Shown: one piece after another, positions 47,553 to 60,178 of the stretch
How positions within the stretch are numbered: the stretch's first letter is position 1
Layout of the letters: every line of letters begins with the position of its first letter
Translations under genes and position numbers: made by a program
Origin: Bolinopsis microptera
Lineage: Eukaryota; Ctenophora; Tentaculata; Lobata; Bolinopsidae
Reading direction: 5' to 3'
Assembly: GCF_026151205.1 (NCBI RefSeq)
Contig: NC_087072.1
Coordinates: 21,356,103 to 21,420,102, forward strand
Length of the DNA stretch: 64,000 nt
The notes under the pieces: model-generated
Database searches by the model: none
What the model was told of the DNA's origin: nothing
Seen by the model: the letters and a program-made list of their open reading frames with translations, nothing else

Positions 47553-50500
47553 GGTGTCACGTACAGACTACAGCTGTTGTGACTGCGAGTCTGGACACTG
47601 CTCGGAACAATAACCGTAAAGAAATAAAATGGCAGCGGGATGTGATCAGGCGGATTTGATGGGACTGTAAAAAGTGGAAATACCTTGAGTTAATAGCTTC
47701 ATTGAATGGCGAGGAAGTGTCCGGGTGTGTTCGACAAGAGTAGACTGGTAATTGGGTGTGTGTCAGGGAATGAACGTACCCGGGAATAGTGTTCAGAAGT
47801 ATTTTTATTTAACTATTAGGGATCTGTTAATCTTGTTTGTAAATCTTCAACGCGAGTTCCAGATTTAATTTGGACAACATGACCAATTAAGCTGTCGCCT
47901 AAGTCCGCCAAAGCTTTGCTTGGACATCAACTTTAATTCTTTGCCAATGTTTAGTCACTTTTTTAATTCACGACACAAAAGATTTCTGTGTTTAAAGTCA
48001 AGTCATAGACTTCAGTGATATTTTGTGCAAAATTTAGAGACTTAGTTATTCATAAAACAGATTTTTAACCAAGTAAACAGATATCAGAACTATACATATA
48101 TATAGAATAACAATTTAGCAGGACAAAGTTTGCGAGGAAGACACAATGGGGATCGATTAAAAGCAGACTCATTACTTGATTAAATTAAATTGCTATTACT
48201 AGGAGGCTATAAGTAAATGACATTTTGCCATGCCACATCTAATCATGTAATCCGCCATAAAAAAATTCTCTCAGTGAAAAAAGTTATGAGCTGGAAGTAG
48301 AATTTGAAGCACAGAACGCAAACCTATCCGCTTCGAGTGTATCAGCTATTAAAAAATCCACAACAAAAAAGCTGTACAAAGAAAAAACCATAAATCATGA
48401 CGCTAGCAGAGCCCTCAAAAAGGTCACTCTTAGTTTTCCGCAGCCGATCACCCTTGTCAGATTAAAAACCACTTGACCCTCAGAAGCAATAAGCGAATTG
48501 AACTGACCGCTATTAAACACGATACTTGCACTATATAGCAGTACGTGCTACATCAATATAGTCCGACTGTGCCGCTCTGAAGATGGCTAGTAGATTTAAT
48601 GAAAAATAATGATATTTCTATAACCACATTTATCCAGCATCGGACATAGAAAAGAATAAAAAAGATGGCGCTGGTAGGACCACCTGATAAGTATCCCGAC
48701 TGCTCATTGCATCCTTCCGATATTAAAGCACGTTTATTGAGCCCACACTTTGAGGCGGGTGGGATTTAGCCGCCAAGAGAGCTGATCAACCGAGCTGGGA
48801 GGCCCGGTCACGTGCTACCAGATGGTCAAGAGAGCGCAGATTAATCTAATTTAATGCACGTTTAATGGTTATTGCTTGTCACGTGCACAATGACGACATT
48901 ACACCCCGCGTTGCTTAGCAACTTATCATCTGCTCCTGTCAATAAGAGATCAAGCTTATAACAATGGAGCTCATCAGCGCTCTTGTAGGTGGATATCTAT
49001 TACAAAACTTAAGGTTCATTAGATTCATCTGAACTCTGAAATGATATCAATCACTCAAATATTTTAACTATAACTGAGACTAAATACCTACTATAACTAA
49101 AAGTAAAAGGGGATCTGGAACCCTTTAATTGATACTACAAGGATTTTTTTCAGAAGGTTTAGGAAGATATATAATAAGCAATAACCGTCGTACCGTTAAT
49201 CCCAGTACAGGGTTATTTCAGGCAAAAAAGATTCGTCAGTATTCCTTTTGCTTAGAGCCATTGAAGACACAATGTGACTGGGTTGAATAATTGAATGAAC
49301 GTTGAGCTGAGCGCCGGTAAACACGAAATTTGACTGGGTTGCCTATTGGGAATAAGCGTTGGGGTGTGATTAATTTGAAAAATATCCACCTTGAATCCAG
49401 CCGTGGGTTAATCTGAAAAGTAAATGCATGTGCGGGGTGATTGAATAATTTGCAATATTAAACTACACCAGAATGATTAATCATAAATCTGCACGGACAG
49501 GTTAGCAGGGATATTACATTAGGCTCCAAGAAAGAAGGACTACTAAACACTCGCACATGGAATAACTGAAGGAATTTTTATTGGCCCTCGTACATGGAAT
49601 GCCTGAAGATTTTTTGCCTTCGGGACGGAAAAGGCCACAACTATCAGTATCATGTTTCGGGACGGAGAAGGCCACAACTGTCAATTTTATGAACAGAGAA
49701 GGCCACAATACTGTCAAATGAAGACTCAAACTGAGCCGTCGGCCAACTTGAAATAATAAACCATGATGTTCTTCGGACGTTCAGTCAAACCTCCATTTAC
49801 AGAACCTCTCGTGGGGCCAGTATAAGAAAGTACACAGTAAACAGAGCAGATGTTATCATAATATACAGACAGTTTAAACACGAAACTGGTACTTAGAAGG
49901 AATTGGTAAGTAACTATTCAAGACACCATGTTAAACTAAGACACACAATCCAACAAATTTCTATATCTTAAATGGTTTGCAGCAATTATCGTCAAGGAAA
50001 GTTATAGATACCAACTAAGTGCCTTAGGACAAAACTGAATACTACCCCACACTAGAACCAGATCTTTTCTGCTTTGTTCTGATAATGGGATAATAAGGTC
50101 TCCTACAGAAAAGAGACCCTTATTGATCCTAAGAGATCCGTACAAAATACATGCTGTCGTACCAATAAACCATTTCACAGCTCACAGCAACTTTTTCACA
50201 TTATTATCGGTTTTAATTTAAGTCAGCCTAGAGGCAATTATTAATTAAACATTAATTCGCTGCATCCGCGGGAGTAGGGAAAACTTCTAGGGAGGTCCAA
50301 TGATAAAATTGAAAAGTTATTATTATGGTTATTTTAATGGTTTCAATAGGCGATAGTACCTAACCAATAGGCCGGTTAATCGGGAGGATAGAAACCTTAC
50401 TGCTATAATAATAGTAGTAGTACCTCTCTCTCTCTGTGCACACCTTATTTATTAACTAGCCTCTCTTAAATTCGGGACAATTTGCTAGTTGAGTAGATGA

Positions 50501-52029
50501 GAACGGTTGGTAGGTAACATTTTATAGCTGATATAGTTTCATTAGTAAGGTGGAGAGTGTTCAAAGTCATTACCATTATCATGTGAGCGGTATTTATGAT
50601 GGGTTGGAACTGAAATATGGGTCCCATACCTCGCAGGGGATATGATCTTTGTGTATCAAAACTTTATACCCGATTCCAGGGATACCACACTTATGCAGCT
50701 GTGGGGTACACATACACGTAGTACGTTTAATCGTCTATTGAGGTACGTGTCACGTACCTCAATAGACGATTAAATTTATGCTATGAACAAAATAAAACTT
50801 ATTTTTTAATATTTGGCATCAGGACGACCCATAGAAAAAGAGTAACAACGCCCCTGATTTGAGATATATGTTGTTACTTAAGAGGTAAAAACGCCCAAAA
50901 AATGACCGAAGTAAGGTTATAACATTATAACTGTTGCACTTAGTCTTGAATTATCGCAAACTTTAGACAATACAGGTCAATCTAGAATACATTAAAAAGC
51001 TGCTATATTGTTAAAATTCAGAAAGTTGTCATAACGACAGTTCTAAATAGTATACCTTACGAGACATATTAAAATGGTACTTATCAATAAAGTAAGTTAT
51101 AAATATGATTCATCAAACAATTAATGAACACTAGTATTCGATCATGAATTGCTTTAAAAATGATTTTGGACACGTTCCATTAAAAATAAGCAAGCTCTGT
51201 CACTACTTTATTGGCCACGGCGATGAAATTTTGAGATTAGTGGAAGATAACAAACACTGTCGGTCTCCTATACTCTTTGGAGGATTATAAGTTAAGTTGA
51301 GGCTAACTTTCAAAGGCTCCCGAGAAATTGTTTACAAGATGAAACAGCTGATCAGAGAAGATCTTCGTATTCAAATTTCTCAAATATTGGGTTTCATTTT
51401 TGTAAAATAAGGAGATGAAAAAATCCCCAAATACCATGATTGAATTTGAGGTACGAAATGTGGCAGTTTATGGAAGAAAATTCCCATATTTTCGTTCCCA
51501 AATCATTTAGCCATTTAGGTCACCGGAGTTACGTCAAACATAAATATGTCTCGCAAGGTACCAATTTATTAACATTATTAACGTTGGAACCTTCGAGTGA
51601 GCCCCAATCAAAATACGTAGTCAGCCATACAATGAAAGATAATGTCAGTAATAAAATGAGCACTGCATTATTTTTGGGTCATCAGCACTGTATCAAATAG
51701 GTACATTAATTGTATCATTACTGCAGACCTCATCATTCCATCAGAAGTGTGAAACTTCCACTATCTGCCAGATAAGTTGTATAAACCAAGCATCTCAATA
51801 CTCTTTATAGCACTGTCTACATGTACACAATGTAATGTTGTAAGCTGTTCACTGTTGTTTGCTTTTTGTTGCGAAACTTTAATATTTTGATATCGTTAAA
51901 CGATCTAACTGGTTTGTGCTGTAGGTAATTAAAAACTAACAAGTATTTAATTGCAGAGTATGTAAAAGGTAGCTAAAGACGTCACTTGGTTCTACACAAT
52001 CACAAGAGCTAATTGCAACCTCGTACACG
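47553..52029. other. no gene seen
   Basis: Non-coding apart from the hairpin at 50726 and a diverged repeat of GGGACGGA(A/G)AAGGCCACAA near 49619-49700. A (CT)n tract lies near 50425. No exon recognised. Confidence 0.4.
50726..50774. other. perfect 24-bp palindrome with 1-base loop
   Basis: TTTAATCGTCTATTGAGG(TACGTG) is followed by a single T and then its exact reverse complement. Flanking sequence does not continue the symmetry. Such a perfect arm pair is likely recent, or maintained, because near-perfect palindromes are unstable. Confidence 0.85.
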
Positions 52030-55000
52030 ATGTCTCCACACACCAAAACCGACACCCCGACCTCGGGCACAACCGGGACAGGGACCTTCACAGCTTCCGC
52101 CGGCCCTAAGTCTACTTTCGGGGCCGGATCCTCCAAAACGGGAAAATCACGTGGATCTAGTCGGCGGAGAAGAAACAAGGAAAAACTGGTAAGCTGTGGT
52201 CAGTAGAAACAATACTTGCATACAAGGAGATATAAAGCTACTAATTAAAGTTAATGTAAGTAGACGTTGCGGAGTCTAGTTGCGCGATTGGACAAGGGGG
52301 CAGTTTTAATCATTTAGATGTTATGACTATGAAAGACTTGAAGTTAAACGACCGCTTCGTAGCGATGTAACAAAAGTTTACCACGATAATTAATGGAGTG
52401 CGCTGCAGAACAAAGAACTTGCACTAGAATTATCTAGGTTAAGATAATGTGACTAACAGTATAAATTAAGCGAATCTATTTAGACTAAAGCGATTATTCT
52501 CGTCCTAAAAACATAATCAAATGTTATTGTGACTCACGTGTTGTATCAATTGAGAAAGTCCGCGGAAAATGAATGAGGTTAGGTAAGAATAGCATGTGAT
52601 TGTAAAACAAAATTCATCCTTATGGTAGAAAATCTTTAGTGCGACATAAAAATGTCACGTCAATGAACCAAGTTCCTTAGAAGAGTGTTTTTTAATATGT
52701 AGAAAATCTTTAGTGCGACATAAAAATGTCACGCCAATGAACCAAGTTCCTTAGAAGAGTGTTTTTTTAATATGTTTGAAAAAGATAAAGACATCATTAT
52801 ATATTATATAACCACAGAGTAATTACTAAATAAGGTGAGTGTTCAGCATCAATAATTTGGCTAAATTAAGAATTAAATGAACCTTATAAAAACTACACAA
52901 GCTCTTTTTCACGCGCTTTACCCAAAAGGTCATATTATTATCATTACCATAGACACTTTAACAGTAAACGGGAACAAAACATGATAACACAATGAATGCA
53001 AAATTTAGCAACAAAATATCAAATGCTGTTAATCGAGATAACAAACAAAAAGAGTTGAGAAAATTATTTCATTAAAAATAGAGTTATCTCTAGACTTAAA
53101 TGTTAATAGAAAACTAATTCAAAAGTAGCGGACAGTTAAAGTCTGGATCCAGTAAATAAGATTTGGATTGTTTTATGATCCGTTAGAAAATAAAGTGGCG
53201 ATGATCGGTCGCCAATAAAATAGAAAAAGTATGTACAGATTAAAGCTGAATGTTTTAAAACTTATTTAACAACTTACAACTACTTTCATCAATATTTTGT
53301 ACGAAAACAGTAGAAATGTGTTTCAAGCAATCTAAATTCTAATTCCCGCAACTTAAATTGTACGATCTATCTACAGTAATAATCAATACTGTTAGCCGAA
53401 ATTTCTTTAAATAACTTAATCTCCGATTAGTTCATTTTACATGCCACAATCAAAGGTAGAGAAGAAGTGGATGATATTTGAACCACCCTCCGAAGACGAA
53501 CCCTACCCCGGCATGACTATCGTGGACACGAAAGAGGGAGTTATCGAGGCTTTCGAGAAAATCAACCAGTGAGTTATTACTTAATATTATTTACAAATTA
53601 TTGGACAATACATCACTTTATTAACTGGTGTTCAGATACAGTTGTTCAGCTGTATGCGTTAAACTAAAGCGACACTGGTCCGCGGGTTGGAGAATGATCA
53701 CAAAATCCAAGCTATCGGTTACGTGGCAAATGACTATTGGCTATGGTGTACCACTATACCACTATTGTGGTACAATCTAGAATTTGTACCTGCCACCACA
53801 GAATTACAGCCAAGTTTAATTGTTAAAGGAGTGCTGGGGTATAGATTAAATTAAGTTGACAAGCAAAGAAAAGGTCAGTCAACGAAAGACGAGCCCCAAC
53901 ATTTCAAACTTGAAAACCTGCGAAACAAGAAGTGGGAGAACATGGTTACATGCGTGTTACAAACAACGAAAACATTAATGCGGTAAACTCTTAATTCCTA
54001 AAACTACAAGAACACGCATTTAGACAAATGTAAAATATATTAACATTAATAAGAATCGCTTAACCAACATTATATCTTCACAATATGGATGACGGTTGAT
54101 TGACAAGACTGTTGCGGGAGAGACACTGCAGAGATCGGCCGCAGAGCATTGCTCAAATAGACAGCTTTACACCAACAAGCAGGCTCTCTGTGTTCAATCT
54201 AGACAGACCTTAGGCAGGATTAACATGGCATTAACAGCCAGCCAAACCGCCCACTAACCGCCCCACTAACCACTAACCGCCCAACCCAAACTAATACCTG
54301 ACAACATTGCAGTTACCTGAAGCCGAGAGTGAAGCAGGCTACCAGAGAAATATTCGTCTCGTTCGGAGGACACAACATCTCAAGAGACGGTCAGTGTCTT
54401 TCCACCACCATTTCCCGCCAAACTCTCTTCCACGTTACAGTGCAATGTAGCTCGCACTGAAAATATATCACTGCTAAACTTCTCGCTTATTGACGTCTAG
54501 CAAATTAAATTCTTAAAATTTTACCGACTTTGAGAGTATAAAACGCGGTGATTAACAAATTGGAAACTATTATTCTAATCTCAACCATCAACATTATTTG
54601 GTATCATTCTCCCATAATCACAATGACCTTCCTAAATGAACTAAACATCCTTGCTGCATCTACTGCATGTTATCCAAACCATTCTTACCAATGTCTTCCT
54701 CGAACTATATAATCGTAATAATTCATTAATGCCACAAAGAGATCTTTGAGACAGTAATGTGTCGGGTGGCAACCGTTTTATGCCATTAACTAATACCGAC
54801 GCTCTTTCGATCATAAGAAAGCATTAAGAACTGACAGTAAAGTTTAACTCTGCCACCACCTCCCACGATATTAATATAATAGGCGACTTCACAAAATTGA
54901 GAGGATCATAGTTGAGAACAGTGATCTTTGCCAGTCATTATTGGAAACCATTTCCAGGGTGCTTAATATGATTCACATTTTTGTGAACGCTTCAGCATCA

Positions 55001-58000
55001 TATTGACGCAGCTTTAACGCCTTGTACTATATATGCTACAATCAATAATCACCCTGGAAAGTGAGATATTACTAATAGTGCTCTGAAATGATGTCTGGAT
55101 ATCCAGAAGTGATAACCGGCTGATAATTAAGCACCACCATAATAACTAACAACACCACCTCACCAGGTTTTATCTCGCTGATAGCGGTGACAGAAGGTAA
55201 TGGTATAACCTACCTCTTCGATCTAATAACTCTCGAGAATGAACTTTGGGATAATGTGAGTTGTACAATTTAGAAATATTCATGCTTTCTGTCAGTGTCA
55301 TGTAATATTAATATTTAAACCATATTTATGATATCAACGTTTGGTAATTGCAATTCTGAAGAAAATCTCGAATATATTACCTTAGCATTAGATATATAAG
55401 CTCATTTTACACCCAGTTTGAAAGACTAATACTAACTGTTAAGAAGGTTTCAAGACCTGCCCCAATTGGCCCTAATTCTGTCCAGAAAATGATAACCCCA
55501 AATTAATTTTATCAATACGATATCACGTTATTTTGACGGTTTAAAGTTTGTTTTAAATAGATAAATAGACGTCATTGGGTTGTCGAAGTGACTGGTGACA
55601 AGTATTAAGTTCAAGAACTGGGTTACCGTTAATTCATGAGGAATAATGCGATCATCAGCAAACGGGAAGTGAGAGTAAATCGTTATTCGTTCGTGATACA
55701 ACTCGCACTAAACTGATGTCATTACAGTTTCAGCTCAGCTCATTAACTTGTCACACTAATATTGTCACACCCTCCAATATTGTAGTGACTCCTAGTCCCA
55801 TGCTATTAAAGTATCACAGCTGATCATTATCCTGATTAAACAAAGTAAACACTTGTGTAGGGACTAGGGAGGGCGTATCTTGCTTGGTTATAATGTAGCA
55901 CTTAGCAGAGAGATCACAAGCCTTAAATGTTTATTTACTTTGGAATTAAATTATCGCAGCAACGGAATAATTATTTTATTTTTATTAATAAAACTTAAGT
56001 CAGCAAAAGTCTTTAGTCAACACATCTGGTCTCGAATAAATATGAATTCGACAAGATCATCAACTAGTCAGAGACAAGAACACCTCCAAACATTTTTGTA
56101 CATGCTTGCCATTGCATACATTGAGGTTTCGGTACATAATTTTAAAAGTGGCTCCTGGTGTAATTAATATATATTCAGGCCCACCTGATCACTAGTCTGA
56201 AGTGAGGCAACTGTTTATTTTGCTTGGTGCAAACCAATAATGCAGCAGAGAGGTCACTAGCGTAAAATAGTATAGTATTAATTAAGTTATTGCAGTAATA
56301 TCGGACTGTGCGACCTTCACATCTGGCCTGATTAATGGGAGTTGGGAAACGACCGAATTTCCGTTCTGTTAGGTTATGTTCGGTTAGGTTCTGTGAAACA
56401 AAATCGTGGTTCGGTATCAATAATTTAGCTGATGCTTCGCTATCAAGGCCAATATCACCCCACGACGCTCCTTCACACTATTTATGATTATAGCACATTC
56501 ACTGCATTTCACAACCCCTTCTTTAAATATTAATCAAAATAGAGGAGGCTGATCATATTAAAAGGGGGATAACCATTTTATATGTTGTCATCTTGTCGTT
56601 AATTTGTGTCACTTCTAATCCCAGGTAACTGTCACCGCGTCATTCTCGCCCAGTATCACGAATCAAATGCTATTCTTGGGATACTATTTATTTAATGATA
56701 AATGACGACCCATAAATAGCATTTGACTAAATAGTTGGGTGCAGTGGTAGAGGTAGAAATAGTGGTAGGATTCGTAGCTGTATTATGAAGATGCCACGTT
56801 AATTAAACGGATTGACGATATCAAGAAATCAAACTCCAAAGCTTGCCCAAGCTCCTCCTAAATTTGTTCCTGACAAAATGATGAAAGTTAGATCCCCAGA
56901 CTCTGCTGTGTTTTCAGTTACCAAGTTTATCCTCAACGTTAGTCCTCAAATTTTAACTGAAAATCCGCTAATTTTTTAACCAGTTTTCAATCTAACGCTC
57001 CTGCTTTACCGACCCACGTGTCTTGCCAAACCCAAATCAAAATTCCAATCTTCTCCCCACGGTAACGTCATTAAACGGTGGTTCAGAATAACAGTCGTAA
57101 ATACGTAAATTTCGAGGCATTCGGAAAAATGATTTTGAGGGTTAATTTACAAGTGGGATTGCAGTTAACCAATCAGAAACACTGTTTAAATAGTAATTTA
57201 CGGCGACGGCAATTTCCACTTTGTGCATTGTGGATATGCTGTTAAATCAAAATGGGGAAATGTTTAATTCTGAAGTTCAAGTAAAACGATTTACATTTGC
57301 ATGCTAAAACGTATTACGTATGTATGTCGTAGTATATGCACAGTATGACCAGGGTTTAACTCCCAAAAGCAGTTCAGCTAGAAGAATACTAGCAGGAACC
57401 CGTGTTTCTCTAAAGTGGTGTCAAAAGACATTAAGCAATTAGACAATGTTATTTATTTAATTTGTGATTTTGACACCACGCTGGGGGTCCATTTTTCGGG
57501 ACCTAAATTATTTATTCCTTGGCCAAATTTGTATCTCTTTATACTGACCAAAAGGCCATAAAAGCATTCGACCCAGCCAAAAAAGTTTCAAAAGTATATC
57601 ACTCACGGTTTTCGCGGAAAGTCGTGTTAAAGTTGAAGTCGTGGTGTCACTCACGTCTTGACTATACATCAATAGAGAAATAAATAATACATAATATACA
57701 ACGGTGTTTATTTCTCCTTTAAGCAAAGTGCTCAACTAATGGAAAGGAGCTTTCTATAAGCGTGACAAAACATAGTTTACTTTGTCACGCTTATAATACA
57801 TAATATGTATTATACAATAAAACGTCGCAAAATTCCCTCTTTACCAATCAGAAAACAGACACCGCGTGACTCACAACAGCTTATCATAATATTTATAAAG
57901 TACAGTCCAGCAAGGTAATGATTGAGATACTCACAAGACTATCGAATATTTACGACATTATAATAATATCGAGAGAGCTCCATTATTTTTTATTTAAATA

Positions 58001-59348
58001 TTTAAAGGTTCGAGGCTGGTGTGTTTAAGATACTACTTGACCGCACTATTTTACTGAATTATATTGTAACAGTGAGCTAGTAGTGATCACTGATCAGCAG
58101 TGATCAGCAGTGGTCGGATGCAGGGGACTATTTAAAGTATTTCTCTTGGCTTAAATAGGTTAATCTACAATTTATCAGAAAGCTATTGGCTGACCAAGAG
58201 TTAACATCCTGCACAGAACTATAAACTACTACTACTACTATGTCGGAACTAAGTCCGATCTACGCCAGATAACCCCCTCCATGATATATCCCTGTCCCGC
58301 ATCATGGTTCGCAGTTCCTGATTCCTCTTTAGAGTTTGTCCCAACTTCCTTCCGTAACATAGACAAGTAGCTTTGTCTTGGTCGGCCTTGCTGTGCTCTA
58401 CCGTGCATACCTAGGTTCCCATAAGACTAAATCATTGGCAAGTAGCTCAGGATGTCTGATGCAGATTCCAGATATCCTTCAGTCTATGTAGGGCACCCCA
58501 CGCTTTTCCCTTTCTAACCCTTATCTCCCTATCTGTGCTCTCAATCCAGGATCCTAAGTAGATGAAATCATCCACATTTTCTATGGCTTCCCCGGATCGA
58601 CTTCGTAGGTCGCTCTAGATCGATCCTCCATATTCAATGTCATAACCTTGGTCTTGCCTTCGTTTATGTGTAGCCCCACGAACTATAAAGTGTGTCAATA
58701 TAGTCGGCCTACGTTATACTGTTATAGATATACAAATCAGGAGACAGTCCAAACTATCAGTATGCACAGTATGCAATTACACAGTTGAAAACTTTTCAAA
58801 TAGGGTTTAACTCCCAAAAGCAGTTCAGCTACAAGTTATATTAATTTAATAATAATAATATCAATAATATATTAATATAGTTAAGAATATAATAATAAAA
58901 TTAATATATATTGATATAGTTAAGAATATAATAATAATATTAATATATATTAATATATATTGCCGGGCAAATGATCCGTTTCATGATATGTATAAAACAA
59001 TACCAATCATCAGTGCACTAATTTGTTCCAATTGTTCGAATTATAACGCTCCTGCTTAACTACAGTTGAGCACTCTCTTTGGGAAACCAAGCAACAACTA
59101 TTTATTAGTTAAAAATATAGATAGATTTCCCACCATACAAAAATGTACAATAATCTAGGAGTAGGGGCGACTCGGCCATTTACGCCATCTTTTTTCCTGA
59201 TCTCTCGGGACAATTGATATTCGCCTAATAATTGATCGTCAACAGGGCATGAGGGACTTTCTAGAGATCCCGTACAATGAGAAAGTGGTATTCGATACCA
59301 GGGAAGTGAAGGATTGTTTGACTAACAACCACGGCTTCGTCTACAAAG
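52030..59348 (+). CDS. EXD1-like 3'-5' exonuclease-fold protein, partial (five exons)
   Basis: Exons 52030-52188, 53456-53568, 54313-54389, 55167-55255 and 59246-59348 have GT-AG borders and matching phases and give 180 residues. The last ends in phase 1, so the protein continues beyond what I can find. Exon 1 is Ser/Thr/Gly-rich and ends basic (SRRRRNKEKL). Exons 2-5 follow the EXD1/DnaQ fold: VDTKEGVIEAFEKIN, then REIFVSFGGHNISRDGFISL, ITYLFDLITLENELWDN, GMRDFLEIPYNEKVVFDTRE and VKDCLTNNHGFVYK. In EXD1-type proteins the third strand carries DxEGVN; here it reads SFGGHN, so both acidic residues of motif I are missing, while the Asp of motif II (KDCL) is kept. Mammalian EXD1 is a non-catalytic RNA adaptor in piRNA production; a similar role here is inferred. 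Confidence 0.7.
52626..52774. repeat. 74-bp tandem duplication
   Basis: Two adjoining copies (52626-52699 and 52700-52774) differ by one substitution and one T in a homopolymer. The segment contains TTTAGTGCGACATAAAAATG. It lies in intron 1 of the EXD1-like gene and is recent. Confidence 0.9.
57351..57380. repeat. 30-bp direct repeat, copy 1
   Basis: AGGGTTTAACTCCCAAAAGC plus AGTTCAGCTA is repeated exactly at 58802-58831. TGCACAGTATG precedes both, with extra sequence in the second. Confidence 0.8.
57415..57479. repeat. 12-bp inverted repeat (GTGGTGTCAAAA)
   Basis: GTGGTGTCAAAA at 57415-57426 is answered by TTTTGACACCAC at 57468-57479 around an AT-rich 41-base centre. It could be a tiny foldback element. 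No target duplication was seen. Confidence 0.5.
57755..57795. other. perfect 15-bp hairpin
   Basis: TATAAGCGTGACAAA pairs with TTTGTCACGCTTATA around an 11-base loop. It lies in the last intron of the EXD1-like gene. Function unknown. Confidence 0.75.
58226..58679 (-). mobile_element. 5'-truncated APE-type LINE copy with internal deletion
   Basis: On the minus strand it reads GLHINEGKTKVMTLN, ENVDDFIYLGSWIES, EIRVRKGKAWGALHRLKDIW, then jumps to HPELLANDLVLWEPRYAR and a tail ending RRSDLVPT-stop. These match, in order, the palm end and C-terminus of the LINE at 60.5 kb (MNEGKTK, HVEDFTYLGSR, RVRKGRAWGACHTLKKLW, HPELTLNKLILWKP). About 85 codons are missing at the jump, and there are frame breaks. 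It ends in a (TAG)n tail and is flanked by GAACTATAAA at 58216-58225 and 58680-58689, a 10-bp target duplication. Confidence 0.8.
58802..58831. repeat. 30-bp direct repeat, copy 2
   Basis: Identical to 57351-57380. The 1.4 kb between the copies includes the truncated LINE, although that LINE has its own shorter target duplication. Confidence 0.8.
58832..59245. other. AT-rich spacer
   Basis: AATAAT/ATTAATATA-rich simple sequence up to about 58960, then ordinary intron sequence up to the last EXD1-like exon. Confidence 0.5.
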
Positions 59349-59619
59349 GTGAGCTGTTACATCACGTGACTAAATAATATACTAGATCATTTATCATCTA
59401 TACAAAGGTAAAGCGAGATTTTACTTTTACAATGAAATCTCTACATTGGTAATGGGCGAGATTTTTTAATACTGAAATCTTTACTATTATCGTATCTTTA
59501 CGATATATCGTTAGTCGAGATTGTTCTTTAAGTTGAAATTTTTTTAAATGTACATAACAATTAATAAAATATCAAATTCATATGAATATCTTAAACAATT
59601 GTTCATAGCAGATGTAGCA

Positions 59620-60081
59620 TTATGCCAGTGGCGTAACAAAGTGCCCCGCAGACCCACATTTCATCTCATCTGATTGATCATAACAATCCGCCAAACCATC
59701 ACAAAGCCACACTTTCTCGATACACTGCAGGCCATCTTTACATTTTACCATGTCATCAGAGCAATCGTACCTCTCACAATAGGCCTCATCTGATCCATCC
59801 AAACAATCTGTTTTACCATCGCACATGTACCCGGTCCATATACACTGCAGGCCATCTTTACATTTGGAAAAACCCTCTGAACAGACGTAAGCTTTGCAAT
59901 TTGCCTCGTCAGACCCGTCTGAACAGTCCTTGTCCTTGTCACACCAGAAGCCGGTGTAAATACACTCAGTACCATCTTGACAGGTCACATCGTCCTCTCT
60001 GCAAGGTAGTTGAGTAGCATGTAGTCGGAGTGAAGAGCAGACTGTGAACAGGAGCAGAGCTGTAGTCCCTGTCATTATCAT
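59620..60081 (-). CDS. secreted protein with three LDL-receptor class A repeats
   Basis: The start ATG gives MIMTGTTALLLFTVCSSLRL, a typical signal peptide. Three LDLa repeats follow (about residues 27-62, 67-102 and 106-142), each with six cysteines and the calcium-binding end CxDGSDEAxC or CYDQSDEMKC. LDLa repeats bind ligands or calcium outside the cell; no membrane span is seen, so the product is probably secreted. At 153 residues it is short for the family. The last residues (HFVTPLA) come from GTTACGCCACTG, a motif also ending the repeat at 258-270, so the tail may be transposon-derived, or the real exon may end at the GTGGGT inside the last Cys codon. It lies antisense just beyond the last EXD1-like exon. 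Confidence 0.7.
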   Translation of the reverse strand: MIMTGTTALLLFTVCSSLRLHATQLPCREDDVTCQDGTECIYTGFWCDKDKDCSDGSDEANCKAYVCSEGFSKCKDGLQCIWTGYMCDGKTDCLDGSDEAYCERYDCSDDMVKCKDGLQCIEKVWLCDGLADCYDQSDEMKCGSAGHFVTPLA

Positions 60082-60178
60082 CTAGTGGGAGCAGGGGTTG
60101 TAATACTACATTAGCATGGCCTTCAGACCATGCAGAAAGCAACAAGAATAAAATCTGGGAAGTTTAAGATTACCTTAG

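Larger units (their letters stand above)
55256..59245 (+). other. 4-kb intron of the EXD1-like gene
   Basis: It contains the 30-bp direct repeats at 57351 and 58802, hairpin 57755-57795, a 12-bp inverted repeat (57415-57479) and the truncated LINE at 58226. No coding exon of the host gene was seen between 55256 and 59245. Confidence 0.55.

Noticed and set aside
57378-58801. LTR retrotransposon between the 30-bp direct repeats
   Set aside because: The repeats are far too short for LTRs, lack TG...CA ends, and no gag or pol frame lies between them.
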